38,341 bases of DNA from an uncultured Mediterraneibacter sp. (GCF_944377805.1 NZ_CALWFZ010000020.1:1-38341); one strand, 5' to 3'. Shown: positions 7,969-17,103, counted from the stretch's first letter. Program-made: numbers and translations. The notes: a model not told the origin generated them from the letters alone.

Positions 7969-9453
7969 ATGATAACATTTATCATTGGTCTTGCGATTCT
8001 TTTCGTCGGAGCCGCGCTCTATGGAAAATTCTGCGAGAAAGTATTTGGTCCTGACGACAGGAAGACTCCTGCCTACGCAAAAGAGGACGGCGTTGACTAT
8101 GTGCCCATGAGAGGCTGGAAAAACAGTCTGATCAACCTGCTGAACATCGCAGGTACGGGTCCGATTCTCGGGCCGATTCAGGGTATCCTGTTCGGACCGA
8201 TCGCGTTTATCACAATTCCGATCGGCAACATTATCGGCGGCGCTATGCACGATTATTTCTCCGGTATGATCTGTCTGCGCGACGGCGGAACACAGATGCC
8301 TGATATGATCCGAAAGTACAGCAACAAGGGCGTTTACACATTCTACCAGATCTTCTGCAGCCTGCTGCTTCTTCTGGTAGGCGCCGTGTTCATCTACACG
8401 CCCGGAGACATTGCGGCGACCCAGGTGTTTGGCTTTGACGGAGCGGTGGACTCTGTATCTACATGGGTAATCTACGGCGTAATCTTCATATATTATCTTG
8501 TCGCAACGGTATTCCCGATCGATAAGATCATCGGGCGCATCTATCCGATCTTCGGCGCGATCCTTCTGTTTTCAGCGGTAGGAGTGTTCGTCGGAATCTT
8601 CGCTCTTGGCTTTCCGCTCAACGAGATCTGGGAGGACTGGAACGCGGGTGGTGTCCTGTACGGCGATTATTTCAACGCGAACCACTTTGTTCCGATTTTC
8701 TTCATCACAGTTGCGTGCGGTATCCTGTCAGGATTCCACTCTACGCAGACGGCGATCATCTCCCGTACGATGAAGAGTGAGAAACAGGGCCGCATGACAT
8801 TTTACAATATGATGATTGTAGAAGGCTTCATCGCTATGGTATGGGCAGCAGGCGCTATGGGCGTTTATAACCTGGGGCTTCAGGAGGCAAACGCGTCCCT
8901 GGCTACAGCTACGATCGGAGTAGTATGTAAGTACATCCTTGGCCCGGTGGGCGGTATTATCGCTCTTCTGGGAGTTATCGTACTGCCGATCACATCGGGA
9001 GATACGGCGCTCAGGGCGCTTCGTCTGGCGATCGCGGACGCTTTCCATCTGGATCAGAAATCTACGAAGAAGCGTCTCGGGCTGGCGGCGATTATTTTCG
9101 TTCTTGTGGCAGTGATTCTTGTGTTTGCCAAGAGCAACGCGGATGGTTTTAATATTTTGTGGAGATATTTCGCATGGTCCAATCAGAGTCTGTCACTGTT
9201 CGCCTTCCTTGCGATCACGGTATGGATGTTTGAGACGGGCAGAGGCAAATTCGCGTGGATGCCGATGATCCCGGGAGCCTGGTATACATTTGTCACGATT
9301 ACATATATCGCGAATGCCCAGATCGGATTCAATATTCCGTGGCTCGGAGCGTATATCATCGGAGTTGTCGCAGCGGCAGCTTATGTGATACTTCTGATCT
9401 GGTACGGCAGGAAACGCTCTGCCGTCAAGGCAAAACAGATGGCATCCAATTAA
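7969..9453 (+). CDS. cstA: CstA-family carbon starvation protein (pyruvate/peptide transporter)
   Basis: A 494-residue polytopic membrane protein with at least a dozen hydrophobic segments. CstA hallmarks are present: the LNIAGTGPILGPIQGILFGP region near residue 60, then HDYFSGMICLRDGG, and GILSGFHSTQTAIISRT. Members take up pyruvate or peptides when preferred carbon is scarce. The protein is shorter than the roughly 700-residue E. coli CstA, as usual for the Firmicutes type. AAAGGAGGG precedes the ATG. The gene is monocistronic: its own promoter lies upstream and a terminator follows at 9476. Confidence 0.93.
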   Translation: MITFIIGLAILFVGAALYGKFCEKVFGPDDRKTPAYAKEDGVDYVPMRGWKNSLINLLNIAGTGPILGPIQGILFGPIAFITIPIGNIIGGAMHDYFSGMICLRDGGTQMPDMIRKYSNKGVYTFYQIFCSLLLLLVGAVFIYTPGDIAATQVFGFDGAVDSVSTWVIYGVIFIYYLVATVFPIDKIIGRIYPIFGAILLFSAVGVFVGIFALGFPLNEIWEDWNAGGVLYGDYFNANHFVPIFFITVACGILSGFHSTQTAIISRTMKSEKQGRMTFYNMMIVEGFIAMVWAAGAMGVYNLGLQEANASLATATIGVVCKYILGPVGGIIALLGVIVLPITSGDTALRALRLAIADAFHLDQKSTKKRLGLAAIIFVLVAVILVFAKSNADGFNILWRYFAWSNQSLSLFAFLAITVWMFETGRGKFAWMPMIPGAWYTFVTITYIANAQIGFNIPWLGAYIIGVVAAAAYVILLIWYGRKRSAVKAKQMASN

Positions 9454-9475
9454 CTGAATAAAAGATGACAGAATA

Positions 9476-9519
9476 AAAACAGATACTGCGTCTCGGGAAT
9501 GGGATGCGGTATCTGTTTT
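9476..9519. terminator. Bidirectional terminator between cstA and the DUF2383-type gene
   Basis: AAAACAGATAC (9476-9486) pairs with GTATCTGTTTT (9509-9519), with partial further pairing inside. T-rich tracts flank both sides, so it can serve the converging genes. Confidence 0.75.
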
Positions 9520-9548
9520 CATTTATGACGGCGACCGCTTCCGGTGGT

Positions 9549-9980
9549 TTAAAGAAATTTCTGTAATTTCTTCATCAGGTCTTCTTCGGCGCATATGATC
9601 TTCTGCGCCAGAGCGGCAGCCTTCTTATCAGCCGAACTGTATTGATTGGATTTTTCTCCAAGTGTTTTGATTCCCATACTGCACCCGTCCATCAAGAGTT
9701 TGGCGACCTGGGTATTGTCGCTGTTGATCGATAACTTTACTTCTGTAGTAACCCGGGAAAAGGTGCTGGCCATGACTCCGGGGGACTTCTCCTCGCTGCC
9801 GCTCTCTTTTAACATTGCTGCTGCTTCTTCCTCCAGCTTCCGGTGCTTCTGCGTGTATTCGTCGATCAGCTTTTTAAACTCCGTGTCGCGAACGAATTGT
9901 TTTACCTGCTCGAAACTCTCCACCGCCATCTTGCATCCCTGACAGCATTCTTCCAGTAATTTTCTCGTCTGTTCATCCAT
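9549..9980 (-). CDS. Four-helix-bundle, ferritin-like protein of the DUF2383 type
   Basis: A 143-residue, wholly helical, soluble protein. It begins MDEQTRKLLEECCQGCKMAVES, with a CCxxC cluster in the first helix, and has further long charged helices ending in ICAEEDLMKKLQKFL. The layout resembles the DUF2383 / PA2169 family of ferritin-like bundles, which are linked to stress or stationary phase but lack a defined reaction. A canonical diiron ExxH pair is not obvious, so metal binding is uncertain. AGGGAGGG lies upstream of the ATG. The gene stands alone. Confidence 0.6.
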   Translation of the reverse strand: MDEQTRKLLEECCQGCKMAVESFEQVKQFVRDTEFKKLIDEYTQKHRKLEEEAAAMLKESGSEEKSPGVMASTFSRVTTEVKLSINSDNTQVAKLLMDGCSMGIKTLGEKSNQYSSADKKAAALAQKIICAEEDLMKKLQKFL

Positions 9981-10092
9981 AGGAAACGACCCTCCCTGTA
10001 TTTTTATTTCCGGCCGGTATTATTTTACAAACCAGGACTGATAGTATTTTTTGTATTTTTTCTGGTAATATGCATGAAAATATGAGGCAGAA

Positions 10093-10121
10093 TTGATTTT
10101 TCAATACCGATCCCCTATAAT
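10093..10121 (+). promoter_or_regulatory. SigmaA promoter for the coaBC-panT-coaX operon
   Basis: TTGATT (10093-10098), a 17-nt spacer and a perfect TATAAT (10116-10121). Transcription would start near 10128, about 80 nt before coaBC. Confidence 0.75.
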
Positions 10122-10207
10122 AAACCCGAACCGGAGCAATCCCGATATGTATGCGGGATGTTCACACTTATCGGAAAAGGTTCTACAAAAAAGAAAGGGG
10201 GAAGCCT

Positions 10208-11419
10208 ATGTTAAGAGGAAAGACAGTCCTGCTTGGAGTGACCGGAAGCATTGCCGCGTACAAGGCGGCATATCTGGCAAGCGCTCTGAGAAAACAGCAT
10301 GCGGATGTGCATGTGCTCATGACGAAAAACGCGGAGAATTTTATTAATCCGATTACATTCGAGACTTTGACAGGGAATAAGTGTCTGATCGATACGTTTG
10401 ACCGTAACTTTGAGTTCAGCGTGGAGCATGTCTCACTGGCAAAGAAAGCGGACGTAGTAATGATCGCGCCGGCAAGTGCCAATGTGATCGGGAAGATTGC
10501 TCACGGAATTGCGGACGATATGCTTACTACTACTGTGATGGCATGTACCTGTAAAAAAATCTTCGCGCCGGCCATGAATACGAATATGTATGAAAATCCG
10601 ATTGTGCAGGACAATCTGAAACTTCTGGAGAAATACGGATACCAGGTGGTCACTCCGGCAACGGGGTACCTGGCGTGCGGGGATACGGGCGCCGGAAAGA
10701 TGCCTGAACCCGAGCTGCTGCTTGAGTATATTCTTCAGGAGGCAGCACATAAAAAGGATATGCTGGGGCTGCGGGTTCTTGTGACGGCCGGGCCCACTCG
10801 TGAAGCAATCGACCCGGTGCGCTACATTACCAACCACTCTTCGGGAAAGATGGGATATGCCATCGCGCGGGCAGCGTCAAGAAGGGGGGCTTCTGTGACG
10901 CTGGTCACAGGACCGTCAGCGGAAAAGCCGCCGGAATTTACCGATGTAGTCTCTGTAGAGTCGGCCAGGGATATGTTTGAAGCAGTGACTGCCCGGGCGG
11001 GAGAGCATGATGTGATCATCAAGGCCGCTGCCGTGGCGGACTACCGTCCCGTACATGTCAGTGACAGGAAGGTAAAAAAGCAGGACGGAAAACTTGGCAT
11101 TGAACTGGAGCGCACTGATGATATTCTGGCATTTCTCGGGGAGCATAAGCGCCCGGGGCAGCTCCTGTGCGGCTTCGCGATGGAGACGGAGGATCTTCTG
11201 GAGAATGCGAGAAAGAAGCTCGCGCAGAAGCACCTGGATATGATCGTCGCGAACAGCTTAAGAGTAGAGGGAGCCGGATTCGGCGGTGATACGAATGTGG
11301 TGACGATCCTCACGGAATATCAGGAGATCACGCCTGGGAAAATGACCAAGTACGAGACGGCATCAGAGATACTTGATGCTATTGTGGCACTAAAAGGAAC
11401 AGTAAAACCGGCAGAGTAG
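10208..11419 (+). CDS. coaBC: Bifunctional phosphopantothenoylcysteine synthetase/decarboxylase CoaBC
   Basis: A 403-residue fusion that joins cysteine to 4'-phosphopantothenate (CoaB, nucleotide-dependent) and decarboxylates the product (CoaC, FMN-dependent) in coenzyme A synthesis. The N-terminal CoaC part has GVTGSIAAYKAA, the active-site His in FSVEHVSLA, the APAMNTNMY loop and the catalytic Cys in YLACGDTGAGKMPEPE. The C-terminal CoaB part has VLVTAGPTREAIDPVRYITN, HSSGKMGYAIA and AAAVADYRP. I chose the ATG at 10208, after AAAGGGGGAAGCCT; the longer upstream frame lacks conservation. It is the first gene of a CoA cluster. Confidence 0.96.
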   Translation: MLRGKTVLLGVTGSIAAYKAAYLASALRKQHADVHVLMTKNAENFINPITFETLTGNKCLIDTFDRNFEFSVEHVSLAKKADVVMIAPASANVIGKIAHGIADDMLTTTVMACTCKKIFAPAMNTNMYENPIVQDNLKLLEKYGYQVVTPATGYLACGDTGAGKMPEPELLLEYILQEAAHKKDMLGLRVLVTAGPTREAIDPVRYITNHSSGKMGYAIARAASRRGASVTLVTGPSAEKPPEFTDVVSVESARDMFEAVTARAGEHDVIIKAAAVADYRPVHVSDRKVKKQDGKLGIELERTDDILAFLGEHKRPGQLLCGFAMETEDLLENARKKLAQKHLDMIVANSLRVEGAGFGGDTNVVTILTEYQEITPGKMTKYETASEILDAIVALKGTVKPAE

Positions 11420-11484
11420 CCGTCCGGTGCTCTGCGCCAAAAGTATTGTATCCCGCAGGGGAATGATAACTTAAGGAGGCAATT

Positions 11485-12186
11485 ATGAACAATTTAATAC
11501 CGAACAATTCCGCAGGAAGCAGATACAGCACGATGAGTATGGTCCAGGTGGCGATCTTCGGTGCTATCATATGCATCATGGCCTTTACCCCCTTTCTGGG
11601 CTATATCCCGCTTGGGTTTACCAGGGCTACGATTATTCACATCCCCGTGATTATCGCTTCACTGCTGATGGGTCCGAAAAAAGGAGGAGCGCTGGGCTTC
11701 CTGTTCGGCCTGACAAGTTTTATCAATAACACGATCAATCCGACGGTAACCTCGTTTGTATTTACGCCGTTTTACAGCCTCGGCGAGTTCAGCGGCGGCG
11801 TCGGAAGCGTGATTATCTGTTTTATCCCGCGCATTTTAGTGGGGATCGTTCCCTTCTATGTATACAGGCTGGTACTTCGATTTGCGAAAGAAGAGACGAG
11901 AGCGCGGGGCGTGTCGGGAATCGGGCTTGTACTCTCCGGTGTGACGGGCTCTCTTGTAAATACGCTCCTTGTCATGAATATGATCTTCCTGTTCTTCCGG
12001 GACGCGTATGCACAGGCAAACGGCGTTGCCGCTTCCGCTGTCTATACGTTCATCCTCTCTGTCATCGGCATCAACGGTGTGCCGGAGGCGGTCGTGGCAG
12101 GTCTGCTCACCCTGTGTATCGGTAGGGCGCTGTTAAAGAAAAATGTCAGGGAAAGGCTGGGATTCAAGAATGATTTTGGCTATTGA
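11485..12186 (+). CDS. panT: PanT-type ECF transporter S component (predicted pantothenate uptake)
   Basis: A 233-residue membrane protein with six hydrophobic segments and the ECF S-component opening (VAIFGAIICIMAFTPFLGYIP, just past the start). S components bind a vitamin and dock to a shared energising module encoded elsewhere. The pantothenate assignment comes mainly from position between coaBC and coaX, the two flanking steps of CoA synthesis, and from the GFTRATIIHIP region seen in PanT-like proteins. TAAGGAGG precedes the ATG. The end overlaps coaX by 17 nt. Confidence 0.8.
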   Translation: MNNLIPNNSAGSRYSTMSMVQVAIFGAIICIMAFTPFLGYIPLGFTRATIIHIPVIIASLLMGPKKGGALGFLFGLTSFINNTINPTVTSFVFTPFYSLGEFSGGVGSVIICFIPRILVGIVPFYVYRLVLRFAKEETRARGVSGIGLVLSGVTGSLVNTLLVMNMIFLFFRDAYAQANGVAASAVYTFILSVIGINGVPEAVVAGLLTLCIGRALLKKNVRERLGFKNDFGY

Positions 12187-12937
12187 CATCGGAAATACGA
12201 ATATCGTCATCGGATGCATTGACGGCGACCAGTGCCTTTTCGTGGAACGCCTCTCAACGGTGCGGACGAAGACAGAGCTGGAGTACGCGATAGATATTAA
12301 AAGTGTTCTCGACATCTATCATATCAAAAGAAGTGATCTGGAGGGCGGCATCATCTCCTCTGTTGTGCCGCAGATCACCACAGTGGCCAAGCTCGCAGTG
12401 GAAAAGATACTGAAGCGGGAAGTACTGGTCGTCGGCGCGGGGATTAAGACGGGGCTTAATATCAGGATCGACAATCCGGCTCAGCTGGGAAGTGATCTGG
12501 TGGTGGACTCTGTGGCCGCGCTTGCGGAGTATCCGGCTCCTCTTCTGATCTTTGACATGGGAACGGCCAACACGGTGTGTGTGATCGACAAGAATAAGAA
12601 CTATATCGGCGGTATGATCTACCCCGGGATCGGTGTTTCCCTTGATTCTCTGACAGCTCACGCGTCACAGCTTGGCGGGATCAGCCTGGAACCACCGGAG
12701 CATATCATCGGGAAGAATACCGTAGACTGCATGAAAAGCGGAACTATCTACAGCGCCGCGGCTGCCATTGACGGAATCATAGACCGTCTCTCGGAAGAAC
12801 TGGAAGGCAGTGTTACGGTGATCGCCACAGGAGGGCTGGCGGGAAAGATCATCCCATATTGCCGGAGGGAGATCATACTGGATGATAACCTGCTGCTCAA
12901 GGGGCTGGCGGTGATCTATCGAAAGAACCGCAGATAG
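12170..12937 (+). CDS. coaX: Type III pantothenate kinase CoaX
   Basis: A 255-residue ASKHA-fold kinase that phosphorylates pantothenate, the committed step of CoA synthesis; type III enzymes need a monovalent cation and are not inhibited by CoA. Motifs: AIDIGNTNIVIG at the N terminus (phosphate 1), DNPAQLGSDLVVDSVAA in the middle, FDMGTANTVCVID (phosphate 2) and GGMIYPGIGVS. I chose the ATG at 12170 because the conserved ILAIDIGNT begins right after it. It overlaps panT by 17 nt, indicating coupled translation. Confidence 0.95.
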   Translation: MILAIDIGNTNIVIGCIDGDQCLFVERLSTVRTKTELEYAIDIKSVLDIYHIKRSDLEGGIISSVVPQITTVAKLAVEKILKREVLVVGAGIKTGLNIRIDNPAQLGSDLVVDSVAALAEYPAPLLIFDMGTANTVCVIDKNKNYIGGMIYPGIGVSLDSLTAHASQLGGISLEPPEHIIGKNTVDCMKSGTIYSAAAAIDGIIDRLSEELEGSVTVIATGGLAGKIIPYCRREIILDDNLLLKGLAVIYRKNRR

Positions 12938-13016
12938 AGTGCGGAAGAAGGCCGACGCCCCCTGATGCCTGTGTCAGGATGTTTATTAGAATAAGAAAGA
13001 AATATAAAAATCTGCG

Positions 13017-13042
13017 GTGGCTTTGCATGAATGCAAAGCCAC
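13017..13042 (+). terminator. Terminator after coaX
   Basis: GTGGCTTTGCAT (13017-13028) and ATGCAAAGCCAC (13031-13042) form a perfect stem, followed by TCTGTTATTATT. It separates the CoA operon from the sigma factor gene. Confidence 0.7.
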
Positions 13043-13069
13043 TCTGTTATTATTCACTTCCAATTTCAT

Positions 13070-13100
13070 TGCAACAAATTCCTCTTTACGTTACTCTTAT
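13070..13100 (+). promoter_or_regulatory. Candidate ECF-type, possibly autoregulated, promoter of the sigma factor gene
   Basis: TGCAACAAATTCC (from 13070), CGTTAC (from 13089) and the AT-rich TCTTATATATAAC lie 50-80 nt upstream of the sigma factor start. A -35 with an AAC core and a CGT-containing -10 are typical of ECF promoters. The gap between them here (13 nt) is shorter than the usual 16, so the assignment is tentative. Confidence 0.3.
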
Positions 13101-13149
13101 ATATAACAGACATTACCGGTTTTGTGTACGGCACGGGAGGAGGGGGCAG

Positions 13150-13695
13150 ATGTACGATTATGAAAAAGGTTCGGAGCAGGAGCTGATCCGGCGCGCCAGG
13201 CGGGGCGACGCGAAGGCGTTCGCAAAGCTTTATTCGGGAATTTATAAAGACCTGTATAAGTTCGCCCTGTGTATGCTCCGGCATCCGCAGGAAGCGGAGG
13301 ACGCGGTGAGTGAGGCAGTGATTGCCGCCTATGAGAATATCTCAGGACTGAAGAAAGAGAGTTCCTTTAGAAGCTGGATATTTAAGATACTGAGCAATCA
13401 GTGCAGACAGACTCTTACGAGGCGCCAGAGAGAGATTGTGTCTACGGAAGATACTCACATATATCTGGGGAAATCAGGCGGAAACGAGCCTGATTACGCG
13501 CAGCAGCAGGATGTACGGCGGGCATTTGAATCGCTGGACGAGGAAGAGCGGATGATTGTGGCGTTCTCTGTTTTCGGCGGATACACAAGTGAGGAGATTG
13601 CCGTTATGCTGAAGAAAAAAGCGGTAACCGTACGGTCCAGGAAGAGCCGCGCGCTGGAGAAGATGCGCGTCGATCTGGGAAGAGCAGAGGGTTAG
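13150..13695 (+). CDS. ECF-subfamily RNA polymerase sigma factor
   Basis: A 181-residue sigma-70 family protein with only regions 2 and 4. Region 2 spans about 10-80 (LIRRARRGDAKAFAKLYSG, EAEDAVSEAVIAAYENI, SFRSWIFKIL). Region 4 lies at about 120-175 (SLDEEERMIVAFSVFGGYTSEEIAVMLKK, then VRSRKSRALEKMR). ECF sigmas redirect RNA polymerase after an envelope signal. I chose the ATG at 13150 because GGAGGAGGGGG lies directly upstream; the longer upstream frame encodes no conserved residues and would cross the promoter region. The next gene, 10 nt downstream, is the probable anti-sigma factor. Confidence 0.93.
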   Translation: MYDYEKGSEQELIRRARRGDAKAFAKLYSGIYKDLYKFALCMLRHPQEAEDAVSEAVIAAYENISGLKKESSFRSWIFKILSNQCRQTLTRRQREIVSTEDTHIYLGKSGGNEPDYAQQQDVRRAFESLDEEERMIVAFSVFGGYTSEEIAVMLKKKAVTVRSRKSRALEKMRVDLGRAEG

Positions 13696-13705
13696 GAGGA
13701 TGGAT

Positions 13706-15742
13706 ATGGACGAGAAAAAGAACTACAGCCCGGACTACGATCAGACAGACCTTCGAGATCAGGAAGAACTGATCAGGGAACTTCGGAGCAGGACGGACGA
13801 TATTGACGTGCCTCCTGCACTTGAGCCGGAAGCGATTGAGGAAATGCTAAGTCACAGGAGAGAAGTGAAAAGTCGCAGATACAGAAGAAGGTATATCGCG
13901 GGGGCGGCCGCCGCCTGTGTCTGCCTTGCGGTCGGCATTACTGCGGGGTATCTGACATTCGGTCCCGGGGGGAGAGAGGCAGACAGCGACCGGAGTACCG
14001 CGGCTATCGGGGATGAAAGCGGAGAGGGCGCCCGGGCTCAAAAGATCGTCTCGGCAGAAAACTATGACGAGATATACCGTTACATTCAGGAGGAACAGCG
14101 CCAGGCTCAAAGGGAGACAAGGGCTCTCAGTGACGGTGCGGCGATGGAATCGGCCGACAGCTCTGATGCGGCGGGAGGCTCATCTGACAGCGGTTCGCCT
14201 GCCGGATACTCAGGAACAACATCAGACAGTACTTCGGCGTCTTACTCTGATACAAATGTGCGGGAGGAAGGTGTCGGAGAGGCCGACATCGTGAAGACGG
14301 ACGGAGAGAATCTCTATATCGCATATGAGGATACGGTAGAGATAGTCGGAATCACAGAAGAGGCGATGCAGGAATATGAGGGAATTGACCTGGAGGGAGA
14401 CTGCTATGCGTCAGAACTTTATGTCAAAGAAGATAAGCTCGTCGTGCTGTATACGAAAAATGAATACAGTGACGGCGAGACAGGATACGACGGGTACTTC
14501 CGTAATTACACATGTGCCGACGTCTATAATATCAGCGATCCGAAAGTTCCGCAGAAGATCGCCTCATTTTCCCAGAGTGGAAGTTACAACACGATGAGAG
14601 TGCGGAACGGATATGTCTATGTATTAAGCGACTTCTATGCGGATGCTGCTGTGGCCAGATCCGATACGCGCGCTTATGTTCCCGAAGTCGGGGGAAGCGT
14701 CATGGATGCGAAGGATATTTACATGCCCCAGAGGGGGATGGGAAGCTCGTATACGGTAATCACGGCATTTTCCCTGGACAATCCGAAGGAAAAGACAGAC
14801 AGCAAGGCGGTCTTCGGCACTGCCGGAACCTGCTATGTGAGCACGGACAATATTTACATTACAGAGAACTATTATGACAACAATGACGCTGATGTTACCC
14901 AGACGTCCATCAGGAAGATTTCATATAAGGACGGAAAACTCCAGGGAAGCGGCCAGACGAAAGTGAACGGTACACTGAACGATTCTTTCAGCATCGATGA
15001 ATACAACGGGTACCTCAGGCTGGTTACTACCGTAAGCGAGATAAACAGCGGCGGTCTGCTTGGGGATTTCTTTGTTCCGGCGGAGCAGCAGGAGAGTGAA
15101 GATACCAATTCACTCTATATACTGGATGAGAACCTTGAGATAACAGGCGAGATTCACGATCTGGCCAGAGACGAGAGCATATATTCCGCCCGCCTCATGG
15201 GAGACGTGGGATATTTTGTCACCTTTAAGCAGGTGGATCCACTCTTCTCGGTGGACCTCTCCGATCCCCGCAACCCGAAGATCATCGGGGAACTGAAGAT
15301 TCCCGGATTCTCGGAATATCTTCATCCATACGGCGACGGGAAGCTTCTTGGCATCGGAATGGATGTGGACGAGGAAGGGATTACGACAGAGGGCGTGAAG
15401 ATAACAATGTTCGACGTCTCGGATCCGTCGGATGTGAGGGAAGAAGACACATACATTCTGGAAGATATGTATGGAACCGATGTGGGATATGACTATAAAG
15501 CCGTGTTTGTAGATGTGGAGAAGAACCTGTTCGGCTTTCTTTCCTATGGAGATAAAGGGGTATATACGATATTTACCTATGATGAGGAAGAGGGGCTGAA
15601 AGAAGTATTCTCAAGAGAGCTTACATGGTATGGAAGTACCAGAGGGCTGTATGTCGGGGAAAAATTTTACCTCGTATCTGGCAGTACGGTAGAGTCGTTC
15701 AGACTTTCTGATTTTGAAAAAGCAGATGATATTGTGCTGTAA
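13706..15742 (+). CDS. Membrane anti-sigma-like protein with extracytoplasmic beta-propeller domain
   Basis: A 678-residue single-pass protein. Residues 1-60 are charged and cytoplasmic. A hydrophobic segment follows at about 65-85 (YIAGAAAACVCLAVGITAGY), then a Ser/Asp/Gly-rich linker, then a large beta-propeller domain. The opening motif NVREEGVGEADIVKTDG is characteristic of the Beta_propel (PF09826) family. Position 10 nt after an ECF sigma gene and topology suggest it holds the sigma factor at the membrane and senses an outside signal; that role is inferred. The second ATG (13706) is preferred: AGGAGG at 13694-13699 directly abuts the first ATG (13700) but is 6 nt from the second. Transcription ends at 15784-15820. 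Confidence 0.82.
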   Translation: MDEKKNYSPDYDQTDLRDQEELIRELRSRTDDIDVPPALEPEAIEEMLSHRREVKSRRYRRRYIAGAAAACVCLAVGITAGYLTFGPGGREADSDRSTAAIGDESGEGARAQKIVSAENYDEIYRYIQEEQRQAQRETRALSDGAAMESADSSDAAGGSSDSGSPAGYSGTTSDSTSASYSDTNVREEGVGEADIVKTDGENLYIAYEDTVEIVGITEEAMQEYEGIDLEGDCYASELYVKEDKLVVLYTKNEYSDGETGYDGYFRNYTCADVYNISDPKVPQKIASFSQSGSYNTMRVRNGYVYVLSDFYADAAVARSDTRAYVPEVGGSVMDAKDIYMPQRGMGSSYTVITAFSLDNPKEKTDSKAVFGTAGTCYVSTDNIYITENYYDNNDADVTQTSIRKISYKDGKLQGSGQTKVNGTLNDSFSIDEYNGYLRLVTTVSEINSGGLLGDFFVPAEQQESEDTNSLYILDENLEITGEIHDLARDESIYSARLMGDVGYFVTFKQVDPLFSVDLSDPRNPKIIGELKIPGFSEYLHPYGDGKLLGIGMDVDEEGITTEGVKITMFDVSDPSDVREEDTYILEDMYGTDVGYDYKAVFVDVEKNLFGFLSYGDKGVYTIFTYDEEEGLKEVFSRELTWYGSTRGLYVGEKFYLVSGSTVESFRLSDFEKADDIVL

Positions 15743-15783
15743 AGCATCCCACACTTTATTTTGACATACAGGACCGGTTTCGG

Positions 15784-15820
15784 GAGGGGATTCGCGTTTA
15801 GAATCCCCTCTTCTTTTTCA
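15784..15820 (+). terminator. Terminator of the sigma/anti-sigma operon
   Basis: GAGGGGATTC (15784-15793) pairs with GAATCCCCTC (15801-15810), followed by TTCTTTTTC. The right arm and T-tract lie inside the last codons of the convergent glycosyltransferase gene, so terminator and coding sequence are shared. Confidence 0.75.
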
Positions 15821-16718
15821 CAATATAGATGGGGCGGTTCTTGCTCTCGATGTAATCTTTCGATGCATACTGCCCTACGATGGAGATGAAGAACATCTGG
15901 ATACCGTTCAGCAGCAGGATCAGACATACGAGAAGAGGGATTCCGGTCAGTCCGTTGCCTGTGAGAAGAGAGCACATGCCGATTATGATGGCCGCAATGA
16001 CAAGCAGAGCGCCCGTTGTGCCGGCAAGCGTGGCAGGAACCGATGAGAACGAGAGGATACCTTCTACCGCGTATCTGAACAGAGAGCGGAGCGACCATTT
16101 CGTCTCGCCGGCAGTTCTCTCCACATTATGGAAGGGAATCCATTTCGTATCAAATCCTACAAAGGAAAAGATACCTTTCATATATCGATTGTATTCTTTG
16201 AGTTCCAGTACCGAGTCTGCCATTGCCCGGTTCATCATGCGGAAATCGCCTTTGCCGTCTCCCATGTCCAGCTTGCATATCTTCCGTATAACTTTGTAAA
16301 ACGCGCGGGATAAGACGGTACGCACGCCCTTTTCTCCGGTCCGGTCCTCTCTTAGACCGGCGCAGCAGTCGTAACCCTCAGTGGAGACTACACGGTACAT
16401 TTCTTTGAGCAGGGCGGGCGGATGCTGAAGATCTGCATCCATGAACACGCAGTAGTCGCCTTCGGCATTCTGAAGGCCTGCGTACATGGCGGCCTCCTTT
16501 CCGAAGTTTCTGGAAAAGGAGATAGAGCGGCAGCGTTTGTCCGTACACGCGAGGCTGTCCAGGATGTCAGGCGTGTGATCCCGGCTTCCGTCGTCCACGA
16601 AGATAAACTCGCACTCTGCGCCGTCGATCTCTTCCACAGCGGCCGAGACCGCGCGATAGAACTCAGGCAGCGCCTGTTCTTCATTGTAACAGGGAACAAT
16701 AATACTGATTTTATCCAC
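15798..16718 (-). CDS. Family 2 glycosyltransferase, polyprenyl-phosphate type (CsbB/GtrB/DPM1-like)
   Basis: A 306-residue GT2 enzyme with two C-terminal membrane segments. The catalytic part shows IIVPCYNEE, VDDGS (42-45) and DADLQHP (94-100, metal-binding Asp), then GDGKGDFRMMNR and RYMKGIFSFVGF, typical of enzymes loading a sugar onto undecaprenyl phosphate. The two hydrophobic spans lie at about 230-285. It is the last gene of a minus-strand operon after YfhO and GtrA homologues and overlaps gtrA by 8 nt. In Bacillus and Listeria this trio glycosylates teichoic acids: this enzyme makes the lipid-linked sugar. The sugar itself cannot be read from sequence. Confidence 0.9.
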   Translation of the reverse strand: MDKISIIVPCYNEEQALPEFYRAVSAAVEEIDGAECEFIFVDDGSRDHTPDILDSLACTDKRCRSISFSRNFGKEAAMYAGLQNAEGDYCVFMDADLQHPPALLKEMYRVVSTEGYDCCAGLREDRTGEKGVRTVLSRAFYKVIRKICKLDMGDGKGDFRMMNRAMADSVLELKEYNRYMKGIFSFVGFDTKWIPFHNVERTAGETKWSLRSLFRYAVEGILSFSSVPATLAGTTGALLVIAAIIIGMCSLLTGNGLTGIPLLVCLILLLNGIQMFFISIVGQYASKDYIESKNRPIYIVKKKRGF

Positions 16719-17103
16719 GACAGATCACCTCCTTTTTGAATATGCCGAATTTGCACAGTACATAATTTCCGATCACTGTAACTACACTGACTATCAGCTT
16801 GGCGGGCAGCGCGGCCGCGTCCAGCCGGCTGATCAGAAGCCAGAGGAGCGCGTTCTCCAGAACAAGAGTAATGAACCGGAGGGCCGCGAAAGACGCCAGC
16901 TCTGCGCCCATCTGTTTTTTGGAACGGAATACCCAGAGGCGGTTGAGCGCGTAGGCAGTCAGTACGGCGCCCACCCAGGCGATGCTGTTGGCGATAAGGT
17001 ATGGAACACCTGCCCACATCAGAGCGAGATATAACATGTAATTGACTGCGGTGGTGATCCCGCCGCTGACCAGGTATGTGAATAACTCTTTTTTCAGTTT
17101 CAT
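16711..17103 (-). CDS. GtrA/GtcA-family small membrane protein (probable lipid-linked sugar flippase)
   Basis: A 130-residue protein with four hydrophobic helices. The GtrA opening reads FTYLVSGGITTAVNYMLYLA, and AYALNRLWVF is the conserved second-helix motif. Family members are thought to flip undecaprenyl-phosphate-sugar across the membrane. The ATG overlaps the YfhO stop by 4 nt and the end overlaps the GT2 gene by 8 nt, so the three products are probably made in fixed proportion. Confidence 0.9.
   Translation of the reverse strand: MKLKKELFTYLVSGGITTAVNYMLYLALMWAGVPYLIANSIAWVGAVLTAYALNRLWVFRSKKQMGAELASFAALRFITLVLENALLWLLISRLDAAALPAKLIVSVVTVIGNYVLCKFGIFKKEVICRG

Noticed and set aside
12979-13149. 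57-residue N-terminal extension of the sigma factor
   Set aside because: It reads through the coaX terminator and the likely promoter, and a strong ribosome binding site marks the ATG at 13150.
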